Assembly: GCA_015501055.1 (NCBI GenBank)
Contig: JADNYV010000016.1
Coordinates: forward strand, 1-64,000
Reading direction: 5' to 3'
DNA: 64,000 nt
Source: Mucidula mucida
Taxonomy: Eukaryota > Basidiomycota > Agaricomycetes > Agaricales > Physalacriaceae
Position numbers and translations under genes: made by a program. The notes under the pieces are model-generated. The model searched no databases. It saw only the letters and a program-made list of their open reading frames with translations, and was not told where the DNA came from. This document shows positions 23,708 through 34,862 of the stretch, piece by piece (positions within the stretch are counted from its first letter, which is position 1; each line of letters opens with the position of its first letter).

Positions 23708-24912
23708 CTATTCACCATTAATCAAACCGCTGCTTATAAAGGGGCGGGAAGACGATCGGGTCGACGGGGAAGGACTTGGATTTATGACTGGTGTGCTAGG
23801 CAAATTACTTTCATGGTGGTGATGATCATGATTGTGATCGTGGTCGTGGTCATGGCCGTGATGATGGTTATGGTCATGAGGAATAGAACCAGCATCCTCC
23901 TCTGGGATGGGAGATACAATTTTGGAACCGGCGGACCGCGAAAGAGGGACTGTGTCTGATGATCGTGCATCGTCGCCACGCGAATTCCATTTTTCAAGGC
24001 TGTACCGGGGGTCATCGACAGGAACAAAGAGGTTTTCCTCGTGGATATCGGATATCGTGGTCGACGCGTGTCCCAAGGAACGCGGAGGTATTCGATGAAT
24101 AAAACCATAGCTGCCATGGAGTTAAACATCCGTCGCACGAGGATGAGATGAAATTCGCACCCAAAAACACAACCAGTAAACCGCTGCCACCCCAATGACG
24201 ATTAGGAACGAGGACTACTTCTCTGAGAGCGCTGAATGTAGGCCTAGATGAGCTTTAGCCATATGGAAGGGCGTACGACATACTCGAAATCATGAGAGTA
24301 AACGTAAACGCGGAGTGGTTTGTCAACATGCTAGTAGAGCAGATCAGACGTCATTTGACGGTATAAAGCAGTCACTTACGGCCTCCACCAAATCATAGAA
24401 GTCGTTCTCTGCACCCAGAACGCCGCCAGACCATCCTGTGATGTAGTCGCCATACGGTACTAGTCCAGCACTCTCTGCGGGACTTCCTTCAACGACATCG
24501 AGTACGTGCCATACGTTATCGAGAGCAAATTCTGGGGCGCATATACGCATGCTGAGGCCGAGTAGAGATGGCTGGAAATCAGTTGATTTTCGGACCAAGC
24601 GCGAGAGGGAACAATTGGAACCACTGTATACTGTTAGCGCGCCCCAATACAAAGTAGTCCACGTGCCTCGCGTCTCCTGGTCCTTGCTGTTCCATACTTT
24701 AAGATTGAGAGTACGGCCTTCGTGGGCCTCGACGATTCGTTCGAGCTCGGCAACGTCGACGGCGGTCTGAGAAAGAGAATCGCCTTCGTAGCCAACGACA
24801 AAGTCGAAAAATGGCTCGATAGATGTGTGGGAGCGGGGGACAATGGGGTGACTCGCAGGACGTGCAGAGCCTGGCTGGGCGAGGCTTGAGTAGCCGACTG
24901 ACTTTGGCCCAT
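23708..24912 (-). CDS. GRH1: GRASP-type Golgi reassembly/stacking protein with His-rich tail
   Basis: A peripheral membrane protein of the early secretory pathway (Grh1/GRASP55-65 family), acting in ER-Golgi tethering and unconventional secretion. The start at 24912 gives MGQSQSATQ, so Gly2 could be myristoylated, as in animal GRASPs. Two atypical PDZ domains follow: PFFDFVVGYEGDSL onward, then SMRICAPEFALDNVWHVLDV through AGLVPYGDYITG, PLRVYVYSHDFE and VVLVPNRHWGGSGLLGC. The C-terminal tail (23812-23879) has 14 His in 23 residues mixed with Asp and Asn. A one-base frame break lies near 24829-24835, between the N-terminal peptide and the first PDZ. The gene is divergent from the PPR-like gene, 170 bp away. 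Confidence 0.85.
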
Positions 24913-25082
24913 GATGATGTTGACGGGAAGACGATGACAGGTCGCGTGACGCGTGACCGACACAACCACGTCCAGCAAATTTTCGCTGACGGCGCGTCTC
25001 TCTCAACAAAACGACTAGCGGCATGCGGCAAGTGCTCTTTGGACTTGACTTTTTAATTTATTTATTTCTCAACAGCTAACTT

Positions 25083-27221
25083 ATGTTCTTCTGCCGCCGA
25101 CACCTGTCCCATGTCCTCTTCACTGCGACGACAAGAAGGCTGCTCTCACACAGAGTTGGTCATCGCGATTCCACGACGGTCAACCGAATACGCAAGGTGT
25201 ACCAACCCCACGAATGGCTCAAACAACCCCCACATCTCGCTCACAAAGTTCTCTCCAACCTCGTCAAGCAAGCAGAGTCGCTCTCAGACTTCAGACTTGT
25301 CATGTCGGACGTGTTACACAAGTACAAACCACCAGACCCATCAGACAAGATCTTTCCACTCAAAAATCTCATCGACTCTGAGTATTTCAGACAGCTCGAG
25401 GAACCTGAAGCCCTCGCGCTCGTTACTGACCTACGCGACGCCTCCGATGGCTGGCAGACACTTCGGCCCAAACTCTTCGATAGAATTGTATTTCAAGTAT
25501 GCCCTGTCCTGTCCAAGGAGATGCCAAACCGCACCTTGTTACCCATCCTTCATCCGGAAATTCTCAACCAACTACGTTCCCTTCCGCCTCCCACACCGTC
25601 CGCGACCTACCAACTTCCCCCAATCGTCCGTCTCGCGTTTCTTTACATCCGGGATCTCCTGCATCACGGCTGCAATGCGGAGGTCTTGCAGATATTCAGC
25701 ATTCTTCTCGAGAACAAGTTCATTGACGCGCTCCCTGCACTTTCCGTAACAGAGGATTTGCGCGTCATTGTTCTTCTCACTTTGGCCAAAGCGTGTCTTC
25801 GCTGGAATCGCAGGGATTTCAGTCTTCAACTCCTCATCAATGCCATTGAGGGACATGGTCCATTCAACCAAACTTCCCTAGCAGTTGTTTCAGAGGTCAT
25901 CCTCGAGATCATGCATACGGCAATCTCGGCCCCTCGCTATGCAGAACTAGATAGCTGTCTGCGTCTAATGCATGCTATTCACCCCACTCATCCTCTCCCG
26001 GACGTCGTTGTCCATAATATCTACTTAGCAGCCTACAAGGGCGCGTTTGCTCCAATAGGGATGGCGCTCTTCAAATTCATTAATAATCTCCCCGATACAC
26101 ACCGATATCCTCCCCCTCCCCCCTCAGTCTGTCGTTGGCTGTTAGAATGCTTTCAGGATACCGCTGCCGCTTCTCATTCAGCTCGTACTCTGATCTCCCA
26201 AGTTCTCGACCAAGAGATCCCAGTGCCCCTCGCAGATCGTCCCATTTTCATCGCCGACAGTGCTCGAAGCGGTTTCGCGACTTTGGCCAAGAAGCTGTGG
26301 TTGCGTTACACGGTTGGACAAGACAGAACTGTCGTGACGGGTAATCCCAGTGTCCTTCTTCGCATGGTCAGTCTTAACATGCATCTGTACAAAAAGAAGA
26401 CCAGCACATCAGACAAGGTCTTGCGTTCACAATCGACAGTTCAAGACTTTCGTGCCGACGAGGCCAAAGCATTCGTCGCTACCTTATTGGAAGAGTTCTT
26501 CAGAGCACACGAGCCCTTCGGAAAGGCTGACCACTTCATCCTCACTACCTTTGCACGCGCCTGTTTCATGGCTGGACGAACGACGGAAGCTATGGAGGTG
26601 TACAAGATACTGTCCGATCGCAACGAAGCGCCAGATTTTTACGACATCAGCATCGTCTTGAAATCACTCGCAGAACGCGATCCCCACACTGCTGCGAGTA
26701 TGATTGACCGAGTACTCAAGACAGGGTATCGGCCTCCGGGCGCCATGTTCGGTTCTGTGATGCATCATGCTCTCGAACGCGGCGACGTGCCTTATTTCGT
26801 GACCTGATGTCCAAGGCTACGAATGCGGGTGTCAAGCTAACGCCTCAGACTCTAATTCTCTTATTCGCTCGACTGCGTCGTCAGCAAGTCAGGCCGAGCC
26901 CCGTCTCAAGGCCGCCAATTCCTCGGGAGCCTGAGGGTCGTCAAGGCTATGACGAATATGGGCTTTATGATGTCGCCTCACTTGGGAAAATATCTGGTGC
27001 ATACAGCGCTATCGGCGGGACAACCTCGAATAGCTTATCGCTTCTGGCGATTCATCGTTGCGCCTTCGACTGAGCGGGTTGATGTTGAAAACCAGCAGAT
27101 GCGGAGTAGCATCGCTCAAGGGATTGTTCAACTCAACCGGCAAGGGGAAATCGGACAGCGTCGGGCAGCAGCTATGCTCCGTGTACTTGGACGACTCGGT
27201 ATACTCTCCAAAACAGAGTAA
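25083..27221 (+). CDS. Mitochondrial PPR-like helical repeat protein
   Basis: A long, apparently intronless protein. The N-terminus MFFCRRHLSHVLFTATTRRLLSHR is Arg/Ser-rich without acidic residues, as in mitochondrial targeting peptides. The rest is all-helical, with segments like TTFARACFMAGRTTEAMEVY and YDISIVLKSLAERDP that fit pentatricopeptide repeats. The likely role is binding and processing or translation of mitochondrial RNA; the target is unknown. The frame breaks at 26791-26795 (CCTTATTT, one T short), after which the sequence continues LMSKATNAGVKLTPQTLILL. A second shift near 26880 is needed to reach the last exon-like segment ending LGRLGILSKTE. Confidence 0.65.
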
Positions 27222-27737
27222 TGTGTTCCTAGGAAATTTTGGCGTCCAGGAAACGGGGGGTCAGCGGAGGAGGCGGCTACCAGAGTTGGGCACCACGTGG
27301 ATTAGAGTCTACTCCCTCCGTTACGGATGACCACTGGAAGCTTGATGATGGGAACGCGTACGCTGTTAGCCTGAGGCAGCCCAAAGGGTCGAGCGTTAGA
27401 GCCGGGAAGGATGGGATTAACCGGAGATAGACCGTGCCAGAACACTTGACCGAGGTTTGGCTTTATGAGCACTCGTGATCCAGGCATCAGTAGATTACCG
27501 TGTGGCAACCGAACATGTAAATTGGCTCGATTTGGATTTCGTTCGGAAAGAATCTCGAGTTTCCGAAATCTGAAAAGCAGATGAGATCTGATATACTTTA
27601 TAAAATGGCAAGCAAGAAGTTGTCGTTCAAAAACGGCCGAGTAAACACAGTGCTACACGCGTGGTTCAAATAATAAGAGGGCGGATCCCAGATATCCCCT
27701 CTTCCCTTGCCAACCCTTTCCCATCCTTCTCCTCGAC
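27222..27737. other. Intergenic, promoter region of Zn-cluster gene
   Basis: About 515 bp between the PPR-like stop and the Zn-cluster start. Short CT-rich tracts lie just before the ATG at 27738, as is common in basidiomycete promoters. Nothing else was seen. Confidence 0.4.
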
Positions 27738-30578
27738 ATGCCTGTTGCTCGCGCAAAGAAAGACTCGAGTTCCGCCACGCCGCCTTCGGATGACGGGCTA
27801 CTCAAGGAACCGTTGGCCGAAAACAGCAAAAGCAAGAGAAAGTGTGTCTAATTTTTACCATTTCCCCGATTTTTCGCCGCGCCCTTTCTACCCCGCATCG
27901 CATTTCATCCTATCCCCACCCATTCCATTCGAATAACTCGAGGGCGCGTTTCTGCGATGTTGTATCAATATTCTTCTTTTGTTCTTCATTACTGACGATT
28001 ACTTGTTTGTTATCTAGGCGCCAATCTCAAAGTTCGTATTAACTCTCTCTACTTTGTGTTCAACTGGTTTATAACACTTGTTAAGGTTGCGATGCTTGTC
28101 GCGCTCGCAAGGTACGATGCGCGCGCGAAAATCCGGAGGATCAGAAGCAGTCTTGCAAGCACTGTATCACTCTCGGAATTCCTTGCACGTATGAATACCA
28201 GCCCAAGAAGCGGGGCCCGCCCAACTTGTGAGAATATTTCTTCATTCCGTGTCTTTGGATCCTTCTCACTCTTTCATTAGGTATCTTCGCCGACTGCACG
28301 AAGCACAGCAGGCAGCAGCAGCAGCGCCGGACCATCTCGATCCAGATAGCTCTGTGTCGCCAGTCTCGTCGAGCATCACGAGCCCACCACAGAGCCTACT
28401 CTCTCCCTCTCTAGGCTCCAAGAGTCCGACCTCCTACATGGACTCTCCGATCTCACCTTTGGCGTCTATACCGATCCCACCGTCGCGCTATCCGATCGCG
28501 GCTGACACTTTCCATCCACACTACTCCAGCTCCCTTTCCTCCTCGTTCCACTCCGAGTCCTCATCGAGCATGATGGGGTCTCCCAAGCCGGACTCTCCAC
28601 AGCCGGACGCTTTCAACCCGTACCCTCTTTACAACTGGTCTTATAAACAGGCTCACGTTCAGCAGCCTCAGCCGGCGGCTCAAATACCACCACTCTCCTT
28701 CTACTACCGACCGCACAGGCTCGAGGAGATCGCTCCCCGAGACACCATATCACTCATTATGCTCTTTTCTTTGATTTCGTTTACCCTCTCACTCCTTGCG
28801 TTCACAAGCCGTCCTTTATGGCGGACCTGCATTCCCGAAGGGAAGAACGTGACCCTCTATTCTTCGCCCTAGTCATGTCGACTGTCGCTTCGACTTTAGT
28901 CCAAGTTCCTCGATCTTACGTCCCAATGGAGCGGGCCGTGGTTCGTAAACTGGCCCAGGTATGCCCGCCCGTTGTGCTTGATTCTCAATTGATTGCTTCA
29001 TCCCTTCTGTAGACTTGCTATGAAGCCAGCCGGCACATATCTGTGGCATCATACGATCCACCAACTTCTATGCATGTCGTGATTCGCTACTTGTGGGTCT
29101 TCTCATCCATCGCTTGTACATCCAAGATTTATGTTTTTGATAGCGACGGCATCTATCATTTCTGCGAGGGCCATGATGCTACTCAGCATGCCGCTTTTGG
29201 CGAGGCAGCTCATATCGCAGTGACGCTCCGCATGCATGAGGAGAACTCTTACGAGGGCCTCGATCCCATTGAAGGTGAAGTCAGGCGACGAGCATTCTGG
29301 CTGCTCTTTGGAGGTTTGTCAGGGCACCTTCCGCAAATAGCCCACCTGACTGATCCATAACTATAGCCGACAAATCCATGTCAATCCTCCTTGGTCGCCC
29401 GATATGTCTTCGCGATGAAGACTGCACCGTCCACTTCCCAAAAGAGCTCGATGACGAATAGTGAGTTTTTGAGTTGGATGTTACGAAGTTTTTCCATGCT
29501 GATGTCTCCGACCTTTTCCCTTCTTCTTACTCTTCGTAGTATTACCCCCAGTGCGTACCTGCCCCAACCACATGGGAAAACTGCCATAGTCTCGGGTCTG
29601 AACTACACCTCCCGGATCTTTGCGCTGCTCGGCGAGATCCTGGTTCGTATTCGAGTCGACAAGCGGTCACCTCCGCAGGGTCAGTTCGCTACAGCGCGTC
29701 TGGAGGAAGTACAGTCTCTGCACACTCGGATCCTTGCGGCGTTAAGTCATGCGCCTGAGCCGCTAAGATTGAAGCCGACCCACACACCTTCGCATATACC
29801 CCCAGAATACGGCGGCGCCGGATTCAGGCAGGCTACGTTCGCGGAGGTGAAGGACTTTTTCGATAATCCCCACGCGTCTCGGGCGAACGCCCTCAATCCC
29901 TTTTTGGTCATGCAAGCCAACTTGTATGTCACCCAGGTGCGTAGATCTCGGTCTCAATATGTTTTCGCAGTACTCACGATTTTGCCTTGTAAAGCAACTC
30001 GTCCGCTTCGTGATTGAGCATTACCGGGATGAACTGCTCATATCATTGCAGGGCAATATCGACGACCATCAGGTTGCTGAGGACCGGGAGGCGGTTGCTA
30101 GCGACCTCCTCAGTATCCTTCACAGGTATGCCTGCCTCATCGTACCGCGTTCACGGTACACGGTTTCTCATGGTTGCGCAGCATTCCTATTCAGTCTATC
30201 GCTACCAACGGCCCTAGTTTGGTTTGTGGTTCTTGATTGTATACATATGGCAGCCTGCTGACTGGACATGCTTAGGTCCACAAAGTGCGATTCGTGGCCT
30301 CTACACTGCTTGATACAGTGAGAAAGGCAGAGTTGGCGCCGGCGTCTGCGGCTCGGGCGCATGCATATTTATGTGGGTACTTCTACTGCTCATGACAACT
30401 TGCAGTCTAACATTATCCGAAGGGGACTTCCTTAGCATCCTCTCAGAGATCGAAAGGAATTACCTGTATGTCGGTTTGAGTGCTCTCATCGGGCTTGATG
30501 GACTGACTTTTGTGTTACAGACTTGATGACGACAGAGATGGTACATCCAGCGGTGATGGTATGGCCATGATGAGCTGA
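27738..30578 (+). CDS. Zn(II)2Cys6 fungal transcription factor
   Basis: A nuclear DNA-binding regulator. Exon 1 encodes MPVARAKKDSSSATPP and a basic stretch ending KSKRK. After an intron with a possible micro-exon comes the binuclear zinc cluster CDACRARKVRC...SCKHC...GIPC, with spacing C-x2-C-x6-C-x11-C-x2-C-x6-C, then a basic QPKKRGPP linker. A Ser/Pro-rich region with poly-Ala and poly-Ser follows. The middle homology region includes LTPCVHKPSFMADLH, EAAHIAVTLRMHEE, EGEVRRRAFWLLFGADKSMSILLGRP and LDDEYITPSAYLP, typical of the fungal_trans domain. The end is DGTSSGDGMAMMS. A one-base frame break lies at 28765-28768 (TTTT). The regulated genes cannot be inferred. Confidence 0.85.
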
Positions 30579-30995
30579 AGTCTCTGGGAGACTCCATTGA
30601 ACAAAGGATTCTATTTAACACTGTATTTCTGCCCCGGTTCTCTGTCTCCATTTCGTTCTGTGACTGGTATACCCTCGCCTTACTCAAAAGTAGGCACCGA
30701 ATTCTGTATTGTTAACCTATCATGCTCTGCCGCATTGTTTTCGTGGAATGGGGCGTAGCGCGTCCATTACTCTGTTCATACCCTAGCTTCTCACAAATTG
30801 CATCATATATCATAGTCTCTCTCACACAATCATCCGCGCTGAGTTGTGTGGATCAGTGTGGCGTTTTCGACGCCCAAACCGAAAAGGGAAGGTCACGCTT
30901 GTGACCGACGCGTCAGTGACAACTTGCCCTTTACTCTCACAGCGCGTCGCCCGACTTTTCCACCGACAACGCCACAGCCGCATACCAGCTACCAG
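30579..30995. other. Intergenic, nothing recognised
   Basis: About 420 bp between the regulator and AOS1, both on the plus strand. No feature beyond presumed terminator and promoter sequence. Confidence 0.4.
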
Positions 30996-32336
30996 ATGTC
31001 GTCAACGGAGTTTACAGAAGAAGAGCAGAGTCGGTATGACAGGCAGATACGTTTGTGGGGAATCGAAGCCCAGCAGAGGTGAATTGAATCGCCCCTTCCC
31101 CGGAGGCTGTAAAATTTGTTGCTGCCTTTGACATTCGGCCTTGCAACAACCGTGCTGATGGACCAGATAGGATGCGCAATGCGACCATTCTAGTCGTGCG
31201 GCTTCGGGGACCGCGACTGAAGTCATCAAAAACATTGTCCTGGCTGGGATCGGAAAGCTGGTCATGGTTGATGACGGAGATGTCGCCGAAGAAGATCTGG
31301 GTCAGGTTTCTTCTTCAGAGACCAGGATGTTGGTCAAAAGGTGATTTTGATTCGCGCGGCTCAGTCGACGCGGAAATTTGATGGTTTTTCTTCGGTAATA
31401 GCGCGTGATGGCAGCAAAGGCGAGAGTGGAGAGCCTTAACCCCCTTGTGAAGGTAGAAGCTGTGGATATATGTCTGTCTTGATGAAGAGAACATTGGAGC
31501 ATCGCTTCAGTCGGTCGACTTGGTCTGTGTCACAGACTGGCATCGCGATGGACTGGTATGCAAGTTAATCCGTTCGGACGTGCTGAGGTTTACCTCTGCA
31601 GGTACGAATCAACCAAGTTTGCCGGGAGCGCAATGTGCCGTTCTATTGCGGCGGGACCTATGGTCTTATGGGGTACATCTTCTGCGATCTACTCAATCAT
31701 GAGTATATTACGCCGTGAGGTTGCTTGCTGTTTCCTTTTGAAGTCTGCTCACATGCAGCACAGTGATCGCTCCTCGAATGCAAACGGACAGAAAAGTGTG
31801 AAAGTTATAGCCTCGTATTCTCCTCTTGATGTGGCGCTACGTCATAAATGGTCCAGCTTGAGTAAAAGGCAAACCAAGACCCTCAACCCGAGTGCGATAT
31901 TCTCCATTATCGGTGCGTATGTGAAACAGAAGAGTTATGATGTCGTTGACCGTGAACGTTAACATTGACAGCTTTATGGCAATTCCAGGCTACGCATGGT
32001 GTACTTCCAAGCACCATCGATAGCGCTAGTGAACTCGGAAGCATAGGTGATGCCCTCATAGCTGCAGCTGACGTGAACAAGCAAGTGCTGACCACCTTGC
32101 CATCGGATCTCACTGAGTATGTCTGAATTAACCTCACTTAGTTCTGTATTAACCGCCCTAGGTCATTATCGACAACGGCGGGTCATGAGTTCTCACCTGT
32201 TTGCGCGATAGTCGGTGGTATGCTTGGACAGGATATACTAAGAACGCTCGCAGCCCGTGAACCCCCGATCGCCAACTTCTTAGCTTTCGATGGCAATACC
32301 GGAGGGGCCACCGTCTCTCGAATGAGCATGACTTGA
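30996..32336 (+). CDS. AOS1: SUMO-activating enzyme subunit 1 (Aos1)
   Basis: The regulatory subunit of the SUMO E1 heterodimer. With Uba2 it adenylates SUMO before transfer to Ubc9. The start is MSSTEFTEEEQSRYDRQIRL, the standard E1 N-terminus. Exon 2 opens MRNATILVV; after correcting frames it gives ATEVIKNIVLAGIGKL and DLGSGFFFRDQDVGQK. Later exons give RVMAAKARVESLNPLV, VCRERNVPFYCGGTYGLMG (Aos1 signature), YIFCDLLNHEYITP and EFSPVCAIVGGMLGQDILR. The gene ends NTGGATVSRMSMT. No catalytic Cys is expected, since that lies in Uba2. Frame breaks occur at 31206-31209 (GGGG), 31299-31301 (GGG) and near 31460. All other exons are clean, so sequence error is more likely than loss of this generally important gene. 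Confidence 0.93.
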
Positions 32337-32956
32337 CCTGATTTGTCGGAGTGTGTACCCCATGTCTACAAAGAGACTTTCTTTCTCACTGCGTGTCTTT
32401 TCTCCGATATTTAGTCTCGTTCGGCAGAACGTCAATCTCATGCTGGTAACGGAATATCAAGGTTCGAATGAGTAGCCGGGATCGCAGATTCGCGTGTCTT
32501 GTGCGTGTCCCTTCGGAGGAGTTTGGCACCCAATCCATGGAGTCGATTAATCTACGTTTTTTGTGGTAATGAATTCAATGGGGTAGCGGGGCAGGTACCT
32601 AGTTGCATTTGGATGCTCACAGAAGGTGTTTACATAGCACGCGACTGATGAAAGGACTAAAGCTTAAATGACCCTTCTCCTGTGAGCGCGAGTACTTTCT
32701 GATTCTCCTCCAAAGCGTGTGCGGACCGGAAATCTAGGGAGAACGCGAAGTTGACTCTATCACAAGGTCGAAGGTTCACGCGCACGCTTTCACATTTTCA
32801 CAACAACATGGGATGGGCCGTTATGTCTGATGATGTAGATCATAGGATTAGCGGGGTGGGCCGATCTCTCCGAGTCCGAATCTTTGTGCATCTGGTAACC
32901 TGGATCCGGGCGTCATCTCGTTCTAGGACGAGTTGCTACCTGGTTCGCTGCACCAT
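32337..32956. other. Intergenic, nothing recognised
   Basis: About 620 bp between AOS1 and the flavoprotein gene. No feature seen. Confidence 0.4.
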
Positions 32957-34608
32957 ATGTCTGCTTTGCAGTTTGATTGTATCATCGTGGGGTCCGGGCA
33001 CGCCGGTAGCTGCGCGGCTCTGAGCGCTATAGAGTCGGGATGCAAGAAAGGCAGGTCGTTTTCAGTATTGTGTGCGATCAGTAATGTTGATTTTAGCGAT
33101 ATAGTTTTAATGATCGACAAATGCCCCCCGCTTGGGCTGGGGGTAACGGATATTTCACGGCTGGGGCGCATAGGACTGTCCACGCAGGTCTTGATGATCT
33201 ACTGTCAATAGTGAACAACGTTTCTCCGGATATGGTCGCTCGTATTGACATGGACCCCTACACTCGTGATGATTTTATCGGCGATATTATGCGTCTCGGT
33301 AGCGGGAAATCGGACACTGCTCTGGTGAACGCGGTCGTAGACAATTCGCGATCTGCAATCGAATGGTTAGCCAGGGTGGCGCGTGTTCCGTTCATGTTCT
33401 CCTTTAATCGCCAAGCCTATGAAGTCGACGGAAGACAGCGGTTCTGGGGTGGAATGGTTTTGAGCGTCCAAGATGGAGGAAAAGGTCTTATTGCTGCCCA
33501 TCAGGCTGCTCTCGCGGCAGCCGGGGTTACGCTTTGGTTCAATACTTCCTGTCAGGAAATCCTTCTCGACGAGGACACAATAACGGGACTTGTTGTGAGA
33601 AGAGATGGTGTTGACCTGAAGGTCCAATCACCGGCGGTCATCCTTGCCGCGGGGGGTTTCGAAGCTAACCCCGCAATGCGGGCACAACATCTTGGCCCGG
33701 GGTGGGAGAAAGCCAAAGTGGTTCCTCGAGCACTTCTCGGAAATATCTCGACTTAATACTTGGACTAGGTTCGCGGAACGCCGTACAATACTGGGGAAGT
33801 GATCCTTCTGGCTAAAGCTATTGGTGCGAGGCTAGCGGGTGACTGGCAAGGGTGTCATAGCACCGCTTGGGACGCAAACGCCGCAGATGATCGCGGCGAC
33901 AAGGTCATGACGAACCAATATACCAAATCTGGGTACACCTTGGGCGTTATGGTTAACGCGCGGGGTGAACGCTTTGTTGATGAAGGGGAGGATTTCCGTA
34001 ACTATACATACGCCAAGTTTGGTCGCGCAATCTTGCTTCAGCCGGGAGGATACGCGTTCCAAATCTGGGACAACAAGGTTATACATGCTTTGCGCAAGGA
34101 GGAATACAGCGAGGAAGTCGTGAAAAGAATTATGGCCGACAGCATAGACGACCTGGCGAAGAAGCTCTCACCCCTGGGACTCGAGGATGTGGAGTCGTTT
34201 ATGAAGACGATGACGGAGTTCAATTCAGCGACTGTAGCTTTCCGGGTAGAACATCCGGACAGGAAGTGGAATCCGGCTGTGAAGGATGGCCTTTCGTCAC
34301 AAAGCATCGGTTCTCTCCCACTCCTCCAAAGTCGAATTGGGCGCTTCCAATTGACGAGGCGCCATTGATGGCAGTCAAGGTGGGATGCGGCATCACTTTT
34401 ACTTTTGGAGGTCTAGCATTGATCCGGACACTGCTGGTGTAATTAACGACGCGACGGGACGTTCCATTCGTGGTCTGTTTTGTACTGGGGAGATGGTTGG
34501 TGGTTTGTTCTATTCAAACTATCCTGGAGGGAGCGGGTTGACTGCTGGGGCCGTTTCGGGCGCAAGGCAGGTGCTGAGGCCGCCAAGTTACGCGTTTTGT
34601 CTACTTAA
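32957..34608 (+). CDS. FAD-dependent dehydrogenase, tricarballylate dehydrogenase/fumarate reductase-like
   Basis: Related to the fumarate reductase/succinate dehydrogenase flavoprotein superfamily, closest by eye to TcuA-type tricarballylate dehydrogenases. The start is MSALQFDCIIVGSGHAG, with the dinucleotide-binding GxGxxG-type loop. Further segments are GGNGYFTAGAHRT, SPAVILAAGGFEANP (second FAD motif), GVMVNARGERFVDEGEDFR, AVKVGCGITFTFGGL, GLFCTGEMVGGLFYSNYPG and GSGLTAGAVSG. The substrate is not known. Introns at about 33050-33091 and just before 33770 are supported. The frame breaks at 33124-33129 (six C where seven keep the frame) and again near 34311, 34412 and 34561. The last three are clustered, so true decay is somewhat more plausible here than elsewhere. 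Confidence 0.75.
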
Positions 34609-34862
34609 ATTGAATATTGTAATCCGAAGAGGAATCGGTAACAGGAACATCAAAAATAAGAGCCTCGTTGATCGCGGTGACGTAGCGACCAAACTGTTCC
34701 TTGCACCACAACGTTGATCTATGCTCGTAGCAATCGTAGCTTGAGCTTTGCCACTTTCCTTCATTTCCCTATACCACTGCCATTAATTCCCCGCATTTAC
34801 TATTGTTGCAGCAGACTCTATATCTGACCTGGAAATTTCCAGGCATCTTCTAGCAGGGAAAT

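Noticed and set aside
23672..23959. Plus-strand frame rich in Val/Met (VMVMMVMV-like), resembling a membrane protein
   Set aside because: It is the antisense of the His/Asp-rich GRASP tail; CAT/GAT codons read backwards give Met/Ile/Val.
27738..34608. Secondary-metabolite cluster built around the Zn-cluster regulator and flavoprotein
   Set aside because: No polyketide, NRPS or terpene core enzyme is present, and AOS1 lies between the two genes.
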